From Nitrospira sp. (GTDB lineage Bacteria > Nitrospirota > Nitrospiria > Nitrospirales > Nitrospiraceae): a stretch of DNA of 64,000 nucleotides. Shown here piece after piece: positions 45,994 to 54,622 of the stretch. The DNA lies in the NCBI GenBank assembly GCA_018242765.1, contig JAFEBH010000027.1:1-64000 (forward strand). Reading direction: 5' to 3'. The position numbers were made by a program, and so were the translations under genes. The notes below the pieces were generated by a model. The model had not been told where the DNA came from, did no database searches, and saw nothing but the letters and a program-made list of their open reading frames with translations. Every line of letters begins with the position of its first letter. Position 1 is the stretch's first letter.

Positions 45994-48522
45994 ATGATTA
46001 CTCCTAGAACTAATGGAACACTCAATGTGTTCTTTATTTTGGTTGCGTTGCTGTTTAACGAAACAACACTTGCCGCAAATGCAATAAGATCCCAGTATCT
46101 CCGAATCGAATTACCGGGTGACGAGCGGGTTCTTTCATTGGCCGAAGTCCAGGTGTATGAAGAGGCGACAAATATTGCTCAACAAGGGAAGGCTACCCAG
46201 AGCAGCACCGCTGGTGGCGCTCTTGCCGAGAGAGCGATTGATGGAAACACAAATGGAGACTACTTCGCCCATTCAGTCAGCAGCACCTCGAGCGAAGGAA
46301 ATTCGTGGTGGGAATTGGATCTCGGAAAAGAGCGTCGAGTCAGCAGCGTAGTGCTCTATAATAGAGCAGATTGCTGCAGGGATCGCATCGCGCCCGCGAG
46401 AATCCAATTACTCACAACAGAGAGGGACGTTGTTTGGGAACATGTGATCAGAGAACCTAACGCCAGGTATCAATTTGAGACTTTTTCTGCGGCTGCAACT
46501 CTTCATCGGGTTAGCCCTAACCTGCTTCGGAATTCATCCTTTCAACAGCAGACGAATTCCTTACTTCCCGATTATTGGGATCTCCATCATTCTGCGGCCC
46601 TCACGTTTGACAATTTGCACGACCAATATGGGATCGCTGATAAATCACCATCACCAGTAGCAGGCGCGAAGGTACTAAAGGTAACAAACAGTGAGAGCCA
46701 CTTCCCTCACCTCAGTGTAATGCCTAAAAAGATTCGTTCCCCCTTATCGAATAGTGCGTACACTTTTTCTGTGTATCTGAAGGCTGAGCAGGACGGTATG
46801 GAATACAGGGTCATGCGCGCCTGGGCTGACGGTGAATCTATCACGTATAAGTTAACGACAGAGTGGAGGCGATACTCAACCACCTTCAATGGTGTACGGG
46901 GCAATGCTTCACCGATCCAGCCAATCATGTTCTTTCCTACCCAGGGAACATACTACGTTTCAGCACCACAGCTTGAAAGAGGAGACACCGCTACCGAATT
47001 TCATCCTTCGCTCGAAGATGAAGTGCATGCTGATACGAAGAGCTCCTCAAGGGAGCAGCTCAAGAACCTTCTGACGACAACGAGCAGCGCATTCACCTCC
47101 TATCAGCAGGCCAACGTCTCAGCCTATTTTGAATACAACTACTATACATCTCAGCCTATCGCCCGCTTGATCCTAACAAGAGAACCTGGCGAAACACCTA
47201 AGCTGTTGATTCGGTGTACGGATGGAATAAATCGGAACGTATCGATACCACTTCATGGTGACATTGCGGTTCACCAGAATTCTCAGACTACAGTGGATGT
47301 CCCCATTAGCGACTTACCTCCCGGTGAATACACTTGTCTGGTTTCGTCCAAAGACGAGAATACGAAGCATATGACCACATCAGCAAGGTTGGTTAAACAA
47401 CCGCCAAGTGCCACCGAAGTACGAATAAATCAACTTCGCCGCACTATGAGTATCAATGAGAAACCGTTCCACATCGTTGGCATGGGAGTCGGAAGTTGGA
47501 AGTCACCGCCAGATTGGTATTTCAGGGACCTTGCAGCACATGGAATAAACACAGTGTTCTATACCCGCCCATCTGACAAGAATGGCGACTACGCCTTTCA
47601 TGATGTCGAAGGTTTTGTTTCAGGCGCTGCTCGCCATGGTCTTAAAACAATTGTCGGGATTCCTCTGGCTGGGGCAAAAGCAGCAAACTGGCGCCAGCGT
47701 CTAGCTGGCTTTTCAAAACTAGTCTCAAGATTCAAAAACAGCTCTACCGTGATTGGATGGTTTCCCGTGGACGAGCCAGCGGCTCATACATGGCGGGATG
47801 ATGAGTTAATGGAAATTCACGATGCAATCAAGCGTCTCGACCCCTACCGGCTTATTTTCATCAACTGGGCATACGATGGCGTCCCAACCATGATCGGCCA
47901 GGAACCTCGCGGCACGCTTCATTCCACCGATGTCTATTCCAGCGATTACTATCCGTTTACTGGCCAGGGACATAACTTGGAAGGTTTCACAAACACCACC
48001 ATTCGAGCATTGTCAACAGCACGCATCAGGAAGAGACTGTCTCATTCATGGATTCAGTTGTATGGAAGTATGGATGCATGGCGAGAGCCAACAGGCGATG
48101 AGCTCAATTATATGGCGTACCTCAATCTCATTTATGGTGGCTACATAAGCTATTGGGACACAAAGTCCAATTCCAAGGATACTTGGGCCAGACTCACCAC
48201 AATAAACCGAGAAGTAAAACTTCTTTCAGAAGAATTGTTTTTCAATCCGGGAGCTCGTGAGCTCTTTTACCCAAGTACCAAAACCAATTTCTTCTTTTCG
48301 GCATGGAAGCAAGGAGAACGTATTTTTTTGATCGTGGCTCATAACGGAACTGAGACAGAACCCTTCACTTATGAAGCTGCGCCGTTAGTTGCAAATCGAA
48401 CGCTTCACGCAAAGAACTATTTTGGAACAGGAGAGGTTCCCGTAGTGAATGGCCATATCCAGGATGTGTTCCGTCCCTTTGAGTGTAAAGTCTACGTCCT
48501 TGATGGAGCACCTGCCTTATGA
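45994..48522 (+). CDS. Secreted F5/8C (discoidin) plus TIM-barrel glycosidase-like protein
   Basis: The 842-residue protein has a signal peptide (TLNVFFILVALLFNETTLA). Residues about 30-160 form an F5/8 type C (discoidin) sugar-binding domain (IRSQYLRIELPGDERVLSLAEVQVYEE, WWELDLGKERRVSSVVLYNR). Residues about 170-330 form a beta-sandwich, probably a CBM. A TIM-barrel-like domain of GH2/GH42 style starts near 480 (PFHIVGMGVGSWK), with IGWFPVDEPAAHTW as a likely acid pair and YGGYISYWDTKSNS near the end. Secreted glycosidases in EPS clusters may trim or free the chain. It is the only plus-strand gene in the 28.5-60 kb block. The exact family is not assigned. Confidence 0.75.
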   Translation: MITPRTNGTLNVFFILVALLFNETTLAANAIRSQYLRIELPGDERVLSLAEVQVYEEATNIAQQGKATQSSTAGGALAERAIDGNTNGDYFAHSVSSTSSEGNSWWELDLGKERRVSSVVLYNRADCCRDRIAPARIQLLTTERDVVWEHVIREPNARYQFETFSAAATLHRVSPNLLRNSSFQQQTNSLLPDYWDLHHSAALTFDNLHDQYGIADKSPSPVAGAKVLKVTNSESHFPHLSVMPKKIRSPLSNSAYTFSVYLKAEQDGMEYRVMRAWADGESITYKLTTEWRRYSTTFNGVRGNASPIQPIMFFPTQGTYYVSAPQLERGDTATEFHPSLEDEVHADTKSSSREQLKNLLTTTSSAFTSYQQANVSAYFEYNYYTSQPIARLILTREPGETPKLLIRCTDGINRNVSIPLHGDIAVHQNSQTTVDVPISDLPPGEYTCLVSSKDENTKHMTTSARLVKQPPSATEVRINQLRRTMSINEKPFHIVGMGVGSWKSPPDWYFRDLAAHGINTVFYTRPSDKNGDYAFHDVEGFVSGAARHGLKTIVGIPLAGAKAANWRQRLAGFSKLVSRFKNSSTVIGWFPVDEPAAHTWRDDELMEIHDAIKRLDPYRLIFINWAYDGVPTMIGQEPRGTLHSTDVYSSDYYPFTGQGHNLEGFTNTTIRALSTARIRKRLSHSWIQLYGSMDAWREPTGDELNYMAYLNLIYGGYISYWDTKSNSKDTWARLTTINREVKLLSEELFFNPGARELFYPSTKTNFFFSAWKQGERIFLIVAHNGTETEPFTYEAAPLVANRTLHAKNYFGTGEVPVVNGHIQDVFRPFECKVYVLDGAPAL

Positions 48523-48542
48523 TTCCACCTCAAGTCGAATCC

Positions 48543-48581
48543 GCCCCTTCTCAAAGAGAGCCGATTGACGAAAGAAGGGGC
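48543..48581. terminator. Possible hairpin between convergent genes
   Basis: GCCCCTTCT pairs with AGAAGGGGC across a 21-base loop just past the F5/8C gene stop. A T-rich stretch (TATCTTTTT) lies about 20 bases further on the plus strand. The loop is long, so this is only a plausible terminator. Confidence 0.35.
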
Positions 48582-48661
48582 AAAGAAGGGTTGACTATCT
48601 TTTTCAAATGTCAGCTCCGACGACGGCCTTCCTGTACTGATGCCTGACCGCGAGGCCAGGT

Positions 48662-49723
48662 TCACTCCAAACATCGCGCAGCTACCCGCTTGTATGCCTC
48701 AAGGTACAGGCGTGCAGTGTCAGCGATGTCAAATCTGCTTCTTGCGTATTGGTAGTGTGTATAAAGCGCTTCAGCAAAACCTTCTGTCTGGGAGTCCTCT
48801 ACGATTCGTGAGATTTGCTTACTACAGTCCAGATGGTCTTCCGCTATGAAATAGTAGCCATGCTGCCCGTTTTCAATGATTTCCATGGGACCTTGTATGT
48901 TTGAAACAAGGACTGGTACTCGCGCGGCCATGGCCTCAACTACCGTGAGCCCAAATCCTTCATATCGAGACGGTTGCACAAGCAGATCATAGGCATGCAA
49001 TTGCTCATAGATGGTCTTTCTAGATCGTCCACCTAAAAATCGGCACTGCCCTGCCAATCCTAACTCCGTAGCAAGAGCGACCAGATATTCCCTAGAAGGT
49101 CCCTCTCCAATGAAGTCAATCAAAACATTCCTGCCACCGAAGAGTTGCGACACCGGTTGCAAGGCTCTCAGAAGAATATCCTGGCCTTTGATTCGATGAT
49201 CAAGCCGTCCGACTTGCACAATCCGAAACGGCAACTGGCCATAGCTGGTCTTTGCTTTAACTGCTGAGAAACAAATGCCGTTGGGTATTACGGTTGAGTG
49301 AACACCAGTCTGCTTTGCCAGGATATCATGTCTCACCGCTTCTGATATGCTGAAAACAGCATCATATCTTTGCACATCTTTCAACCTCTGATTCGTATCA
49401 TGGACAGTTATGACCTTGTGAAAGGAAAGCGGCCGCAGAAACTTAATGAAGCTTTCCTGATGGGCATGAACGATATCCGGCTTGAAAGATAGGAGTGCAC
49501 GAATAGCCTTGACAATATACCAGGGGTTACGGCTAGCAGGAGGTCTGCCGATCAATTCGACTGCAACTCTGTCGCTCAGTGATTGCAGAACAACCTCATC
49601 GATGTCGATGTTTCCTATAAGTACCGCCACATCATTGGAGCGGGCTTGCTCGTTAGCAATATCGACTAACATGGTTTCCGATCCCCCCGCCTTTAAGCTC
49701 CAAATCACGTGTGCGACTCTCAT
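48662..49723 (-). CDS. Group 1 (GT4) glycosyltransferase
   Basis: The 353-residue protein starts with VAHVIWSLKAGGSETMLVDIA, a clear GT4 opening. The middle carries IVQVGRLDHRIKGQDILLRAL and the C-terminal part QPSRYEGFGLTVVEAMAARVPVLV, the E-x7-E donor-binding motif, followed by GPMEIIENGQHG. It is expected to be cytosolic and membrane-associated. Its 5' end overlaps the GT2 gene by four bases (ATGA), so the two are coupled. Confidence 0.93.
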   Translation of the reverse strand: MRVAHVIWSLKAGGSETMLVDIANEQARSNDVAVLIGNIDIDEVVLQSLSDRVAVELIGRPPASRNPWYIVKAIRALLSFKPDIVHAHQESFIKFLRPLSFHKVITVHDTNQRLKDVQRYDAVFSISEAVRHDILAKQTGVHSTVIPNGICFSAVKAKTSYGQLPFRIVQVGRLDHRIKGQDILLRALQPVSQLFGGRNVLIDFIGEGPSREYLVALATELGLAGQCRFLGGRSRKTIYEQLHAYDLLVQPSRYEGFGLTVVEAMAARVPVLVSNIQGPMEIIENGQHGYYFIAEDHLDCSKQISRIVEDSQTEGFAEALYTHYQYARSRFDIADTARLYLEAYKRVAARCLE

Positions 49724-50616
49724 TCCTTCAATCCTGCACTTGCTCGAAGTTGGCGGGGCAGTCCTTTCGACGAGATTACATCAAGCTTGAGGAGGACGTC
49801 CTTCACTCGCCCTTTCAATGCGGCCCAGTTCTTCTGGATGCTAATTCTAGTCGTGATGGTCCAATGAACATGTTCACGATTCAAAATGCTTAGAATCTCG
49901 CGTTTTTGGCGAAGCGTATTCGCATGAGATGTTTTCTGCAGGGCATGGATACGGAAGTACGCCAGATTCTTATCGATCATTCGGGGAGAGGATATCTTTG
50001 CAAGGCGAACCCAGAGATCGAAGTCCATCGCCATAAAAAAACACGGATTCCATCCCCCGGCTTGTTCGATGAAGCTCTTCCGAAAAAATGTCGATGGTTG
50101 ACGGACAATGTCTGGATTATTGAGGAGTCGATCATAGCTGATAGGAGGACTCTTCTTGGTGACCAGCTCCCCAGTTTGGTCCCATAGGAAGGTGAGGTGT
50201 CCGATTACCCACATGACATCTGGATCTTCGAAACACTTCACGATCGACCCAAAAATCTTATGCTCATAATAGTCGTCGGAGTTGACCCAACCGATAATAT
50301 CGCCGCTTGCTTTTGCCAACCCTTTATTCAACGCATCCGCTTGCCCTCGATCTTTCTCCGACACCCACTGGAGATGCGGATACTTCTTGAGCACATCGAC
50401 CGTACAATCAGTCGAGCCTCCATCGATGACGATATGCTCCACACATGGATAATCTTGCGCCAGCACGGAGCGAATGGTTTGTTCGATGTAAGGCGCCTGA
50501 TTAAACGAAGGCGTAATGATCGTCAACTTCAGCGGCTGAGGCGTACTATTCCGCAACGCTTTCGTGCAATCGCCCACCGGTGATTGCATAGAATCATCAT
50601 TTTGAAAAGTTCCCAA
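49720..50616 (-). CDS. Family 2 glycosyltransferase
   Basis: The 298-residue protein has the GT-A fold of family 2: LTIITPSFNQAPYIEQTIRSVLAQDYP, HIVIDGGSTDCTVDVLKKY, GQADALNKGLAKASGDIIGWVNSDDYY (the DxD-type metal site) and a later QPSTFFRKSFIEQAGGW. It adds a sugar to a lipid-linked unit at the inner membrane. It lies 12 bases from the beta-helix gene and shares a 4-base overlap with the GT4 gene. Confidence 0.93.
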   Translation of the reverse strand: MGTFQNDDSMQSPVGDCTKALRNSTPQPLKLTIITPSFNQAPYIEQTIRSVLAQDYPCVEHIVIDGGSTDCTVDVLKKYPHLQWVSEKDRGQADALNKGLAKASGDIIGWVNSDDYYEHKIFGSIVKCFEDPDVMWVIGHLTFLWDQTGELVTKKSPPISYDRLLNNPDIVRQPSTFFRKSFIEQAGGWNPCFFMAMDFDLWVRLAKISSPRMIDKNLAYFRIHALQKTSHANTLRQKREILSILNREHVHWTITTRISIQKNWAALKGRVKDVLLKLDVISSKGLPRQLRASAGLKE

Positions 50617-50628
50617 ACTCGTTCCCTC

Positions 50629-52305
50629 CTAATTCTGATACGCACCGAGATTAATGTGTCCGGGCAAGCAAGGACGGCCAAGTAAGTCCGCACACTGACT
50701 CCCCCAATTAACACCTACTCCTCTCGCCGGTGAACCCGCTTGAAGCTGGTAGTCATTGGGTGCAACAAACAACGGATCACTCCCGACGAGATCTGAAGGG
50801 TGAGAGGTCTGCTGGAAATAATCACCCCCTTGATTTCCAAAGAAGATATTTCTCGTCAAGACCTGGTCGGACAATCCAAACCGATAGAAACCGTATCGCC
50901 CGCTTCCCACAACGATGTTATTCGTAAACTGACTTATCTGCGTGACAGAAAAACTCGCCCAGATACCGTCTTGTGTCGAATCGATGATTGTATTATTGCC
51001 AATGAAGTTTTCATCAGCATCTACACCCCCATCAATCAAAAGACCCGTATGACAATGGACGATCAAATTGGCATAGACATCCGTCGATGCACTTCCCCAA
51101 ACATAAATTCCTTCCCCGGTTGGATTTCCAATTCCCCCAAGATTGTCACGAATGACGTTGCGACGAATGATCACATTGTGTGGGCGAGGGGCGACATTTC
51201 GCTCGGCGTCTATGCCCATCCCATCAATGCCAGTTATGCCTGGACTCAAGCTGGTGATCGTATTTTGCTCCACGAGCATATCCGTAGACGCCCAGGGTGC
51301 GATTCCTGCATTAGTGATCAGATTCGAGAGAGTATTGTTGCAAATACAATTCTGCACTCCTGGCAACAAACCGACATGTGAGATAAAAATACCGCCTCGG
51401 CTATTAGAAAGGGTATTGTTCGTGACTCGGACTCCCATAAAGCGCTTCTCATGGGGAACCGTTGTCACATTACGAAAGACACGAATGAGCGAAGAGGCAG
51501 GCTCCCATCCAACATTACTATTGGTAATAGTATTCCCTGAAATCTGAATATTTGAAATAGTCCCAGCAGTACCCGCTTCGGCAATAAAATCAATGGCAGG
51601 TGCGGAAGCTTGGGATCCAGCTCCAATAATGGTGTTATTCAAGATAGTGATTGCATCCCAATTCTGATTGGATGCGGCATCAAGATCCCCGTTGACGGCA
51701 GATCCAGTCACATCTGTGAACACGTTGTCTATGATGGCAATATCATCGAAATCAGTCGTGGGGCCTCGTTCAAGCTGAACTCCATGCGTCGCGATCCCAC
51801 TCTGCCCACATCGCCTAAAGGAACTTCCTTGCACAACAAGATGGTGCCCTGTGGCAGCCAGATAAAGACAATGTGTGGCCGTACTTTCAAAAGCCACATT
51901 ATCCCACGTGATATAGCTACTATTGCTCGTGGCGAGTGCGTAGGAAGTCGTGCTTCTGAAAGTAAATTGCCCGGAGCCAAACGAAGTCACAGTAATGGGC
52001 TTCCCTGGAGATCCACTTTGTCGCATTATGAAATTAGTGAGCGTTTCCGATTCGCCTCCTTTTCCTGCATAGATAGCGCCTGGCACCCAAGACGAAATTT
52101 TCTTCCAGCTATTGAATGGCCCATGCTCGCCACATGTTGTCGTGGTACCATCCCCACTGCCCACGCAGGTTGGATCAATGTAGAAGATTGGTCCGGGTGT
52201 GCTCACGGTGGTATTGGAGCTCCCTGCTCCGTCGTTATTCGCGCATGCAGCGTTCAAAATAGAGAGTGCGGTCACCGCTATCGCACACAGAGTATCCAGT
52301 CGCAT
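50629..52305 (-). CDS. Lipoprotein with right-handed parallel beta-helix
   Basis: From ATG 52305 the product has 558 residues. A lipoprotein signal ends at LSILNAAC. The body shows many turns of a beta-helix, with recurring pieces like AIDFIAEAGTAGTISNIQISGNTITNSN, VIIRRNVIRDNLGGIG and FIGNNTIIDSTQDGIWAS (N-x-I type ladder). Such folds are found in pectate lyases, C5-epimerases and polymer-binding proteins. Its place between the polymerase and glycosyltransferase genes suggests a surface-exposed EPS modifier, but no catalytic residues can be assigned. The start was chosen because GGAGGGAACAGAG lies upstream. Confidence 0.78.
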   Translation of the reverse strand: MRLDTLCAIAVTALSILNAACANNDGAGSSNTTVSTPGPIFYIDPTCVGSGDGTTTTCGEHGPFNSWKKISSWVPGAIYAGKGGESETLTNFIMRQSGSPGKPITVTSFGSGQFTFRSTTSYALATSNSSYITWDNVAFESTATHCLYLAATGHHLVVQGSSFRRCGQSGIATHGVQLERGPTTDFDDIAIIDNVFTDVTGSAVNGDLDAASNQNWDAITILNNTIIGAGSQASAPAIDFIAEAGTAGTISNIQISGNTITNSNVGWEPASSLIRVFRNVTTVPHEKRFMGVRVTNNTLSNSRGGIFISHVGLLPGVQNCICNNTLSNLITNAGIAPWASTDMLVEQNTITSLSPGITGIDGMGIDAERNVAPRPHNVIIRRNVIRDNLGGIGNPTGEGIYVWGSASTDVYANLIVHCHTGLLIDGGVDADENFIGNNTIIDSTQDGIWASFSVTQISQFTNNIVVGSGRYGFYRFGLSDQVLTRNIFFGNQGGDYFQQTSHPSDLVGSDPLFVAPNDYQLQAGSPARGVGVNWGSQCADLLGRPCLPGHINLGAYQN

Positions 52306-52428
52306 TCTCTGTTCCCTCCTCTGCATCGGCCACACAACGGTGAACCTTCACTTGTATAAAATAGTCTTCCCACAGACGACGCTCGCGTCATCGTCGAACA
52401 TGTAATTCCGACACAACTCGCGAGACAT

Positions 52429-53862
52429 TCATATCGTTGCAGGGGCGACTTCCATTGATACGGCTAACGCATCCTCTGATTGCGGCTCCGTCTGCTCGTT
52501 TGAACAATACCAGTATCCCGCCAGGATGAATGCCGGAATCTGAACCAGATTGACAAACGTATTACTCTCAAACATGAGCAAGATGCCGACAATAAACTGA
52601 AGAAAGTGTGCCAAACGAGCGTGGTAATAGGCTGCTGACGTTCGTCCTGCCGTTGCATAGAAATGTGTTACAAAGACAGCACATAGTACTATCCATAGAG
52701 CCAATCCCACGAAACCCGTATTAATCATGATATCAGCCCATCCAATATCCGCCGAATGGAGCGCCAGGACGTAGGGATAACCTGCCTGATATCGCTCAAT
52801 GTATTGAGGAGTGTAGATGACTGATCCATATTTAAGCTTTGCCCTCAGTGCCCTCGGGACATCATCTTCATGAATGAACCCGTATCCAATGACAGGGTTA
52901 TGCGCAAGGACAAGCATGAATCGTTCTTTGGCGATGCCTAATCTTCCGGTATACGTATCTTCATTGTCCTTATTTGTTTTCGTTTTTTGCTCCAGGACAA
53001 GTTCCATGGCGCTAGTGAACCGCTCAATAACCTTATCTGCATATCCGCTGATATAGAGACCGGCCCCGCAGAGCGTGAACAGGATGAACAACATTGGCAC
53101 CACAGCCCAATTGAGCTTTATGTTCTCGGGACTCTTCCTCAACGCAAGCGTGAAGATCATGACTCCAAAGACAAAGAGCACCGCAAGATAAATTCCTCTA
53201 GTAAAGGTGAGCGCTGTTACAGCAACAGCCATTCCTGCATATAACACCTCATGCATCGAAATCCTGGTTGCCGTGAGGACTTTCGAGGCAATCATCCACA
53301 GATACAACAGCACTAACGGAAGAAATACCGGCAAAGATCTCGTGACATCACCGTATTCTCTGTATAAACCGAACAATAACGGCTTATGCAGAGCAAATTG
53401 AACCAGACAGACCGGCAACAGCATAAACGTCGCGACGTACAGAGCCCGACCGAAGAATTCGTATGCGCCTTTATCCACCGCAAAGAGTTCCTTAAAAACA
53501 AAGAATGAGAGGAGACCGATCATCATCTGCCGTGACGCTTTTAAGCTGTTCAGTCCTGGGTACTCATAGATCAGAACCGACCACAACAGACACAACGTCA
53601 TCCATCCTAGAATTATCCTGAGCCCAACCACATAGCCTATCGTCGATGTTGGCACTTCACTTTTTCGTAAAGCCAGTTGAAGCCATGCTATTAGCAGAAG
53701 AATTGCGCCGACGTCCCATACATCAATTTTAAGGAAAATTCTCGGCACCAGATCAAAACAAGAGGTCATCACGAAGAATGCGATAAGCACCTTGACTCTT
53801 GGACGCAGCAGACAGAATCCCATCAGGCAGAGAACACCGACAGCAATCGCGTAATACAGCAT
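52429..53862 (-). CDS. O-antigen ligase/polymerase-like membrane protein (Wzy-type)
   Basis: The 477-residue protein has about 11-12 hydrophobic segments from IAVGVLCLMGFCLLRPRVKVLIAFF to ILLMFESNTFVNLVQIPAFILAGYWY. A periplasmic loop near residues 300-370 carries NEDTYTGRLGIAKERFMLVLAHNPVIGYGF and ALHSADIGWADIMINTGFVGL, resembling the long loop of O-antigen ligase/polymerase (Wzy_C-like) proteins. It would join repeat units on the periplasmic side. It lies 14 bases from the FkbM gene. Confidence 0.85.
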   Translation of the reverse strand: MLYYAIAVGVLCLMGFCLLRPRVKVLIAFFVMTSCFDLVPRIFLKIDVWDVGAILLLIAWLQLALRKSEVPTSTIGYVVGLRIILGWMTLCLLWSVLIYEYPGLNSLKASRQMMIGLLSFFVFKELFAVDKGAYEFFGRALYVATFMLLPVCLVQFALHKPLLFGLYREYGDVTRSLPVFLPLVLLYLWMIASKVLTATRISMHEVLYAGMAVAVTALTFTRGIYLAVLFVFGVMIFTLALRKSPENIKLNWAVVPMLFILFTLCGAGLYISGYADKVIERFTSAMELVLEQKTKTNKDNEDTYTGRLGIAKERFMLVLAHNPVIGYGFIHEDDVPRALRAKLKYGSVIYTPQYIERYQAGYPYVLALHSADIGWADIMINTGFVGLALWIVLCAVFVTHFYATAGRTSAAYYHARLAHFLQFIVGILLMFESNTFVNLVQIPAFILAGYWYCSNEQTEPQSEDALAVSMEVAPATI

Positions 53863-53876
53863 GGCACCTTAACAAT

Positions 53877-54593
53877 TCAGAGACGAAAAAAAAGACCATT
53901 CACTTGCAACTGTTGCCCCGTGCGGTTATCAAAGAATTCAGGGAATATGGCGATCGGCGTAAACCCTCTGCCATGCAAGAATGACATGACTTCGGCGATT
54001 AGCGGCTCTCCTTCATATAGTGGTACCAACGACATCTCGACTTGGAGCCCTGAAATCTCCTCAAGCGTCTGACTCCCCCCTTCAAGAACCTTCATCGTGA
54101 AGCCTTGAGTATCTATTTTGAGGAACGCATGACTGCCATCCCACCGATAACTTGGGTAAAGTGCATCAAGAGTCTTAATCTGTATCGTTTCTGTAGCGAT
54201 GTACGCTGAGTTTGGGGCCGACTCCAGGTGTGCGGGAAGCATCGCTAGAAGCGAGCTGCTCCACGAGTTCGCTGCGACATTTATCTCTTCTGAACCCTCT
54301 TCTTGCCCTAACGCACAATGCACGGCGTTCCAATCGGAATGTTTCTGGGCCGCTTCAGAGAGCTTTCCAAACGCCGAAGAAAGCGGTTCAAAAGAGATGA
54401 TTTTCCCCCTATAGCCCGACTCGAGTAACTGCTGGGCAAATTGTCCGCTGTTCGCACCGATGTCAAGAACCAGGTTGATACCATACATTTCAAAAAAGTG
54501 TTTCCTTACTGCAAATGGATCGCGTCTATGATCATATCGGGACGCGACATAACCCAGTTTCCTCAGCCCATTCTTCACTTCAGTGCGCAACAT
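53877..54593 (-). CDS. FkbM-family methyltransferase
   Basis: From ATG 54593 the product has 238 residues. The SAM motif is at LVLDIGANSGQFAQQL, followed by KIISFEPLSSAFGKL, LDALYPSYRW, FLKIDTQGFTMKVLEGG and LEEISGLQVEMSLVPLYEG, all of the FkbM family. It methylates a sugar, perhaps an EPS residue. ATG 54593 has GGAGGA 7 bases upstream, while the longer frame to 54677 has no site and a poor N-terminus. It is downstream of the flippase. Confidence 0.92.
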   Translation of the reverse strand: MLRTEVKNGLRKLGYVASRYDHRRDPFAVRKHFFEMYGINLVLDIGANSGQFAQQLLESGYRGKIISFEPLSSAFGKLSEAAQKHSDWNAVHCALGQEEGSEEINVAANSWSSSLLAMLPAHLESAPNSAYIATETIQIKTLDALYPSYRWDGSHAFLKIDTQGFTMKVLEGGSQTLEEISGLQVEMSLVPLYEGEPLIAEVMSFLHGRGFTPIAIFPEFFDNRTGQQLQVNGLFFRL

Positions 54594-54622
54594 ACCAATT
54601 CCTCCAAGATCAATGGTCTCAT

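Noticed and set aside
51610..52359. 249-codon plus-strand frame
   Set aside because: It is antisense to the beta-helix lipoprotein and has the cysteine- and serine-rich look of a shadow frame.
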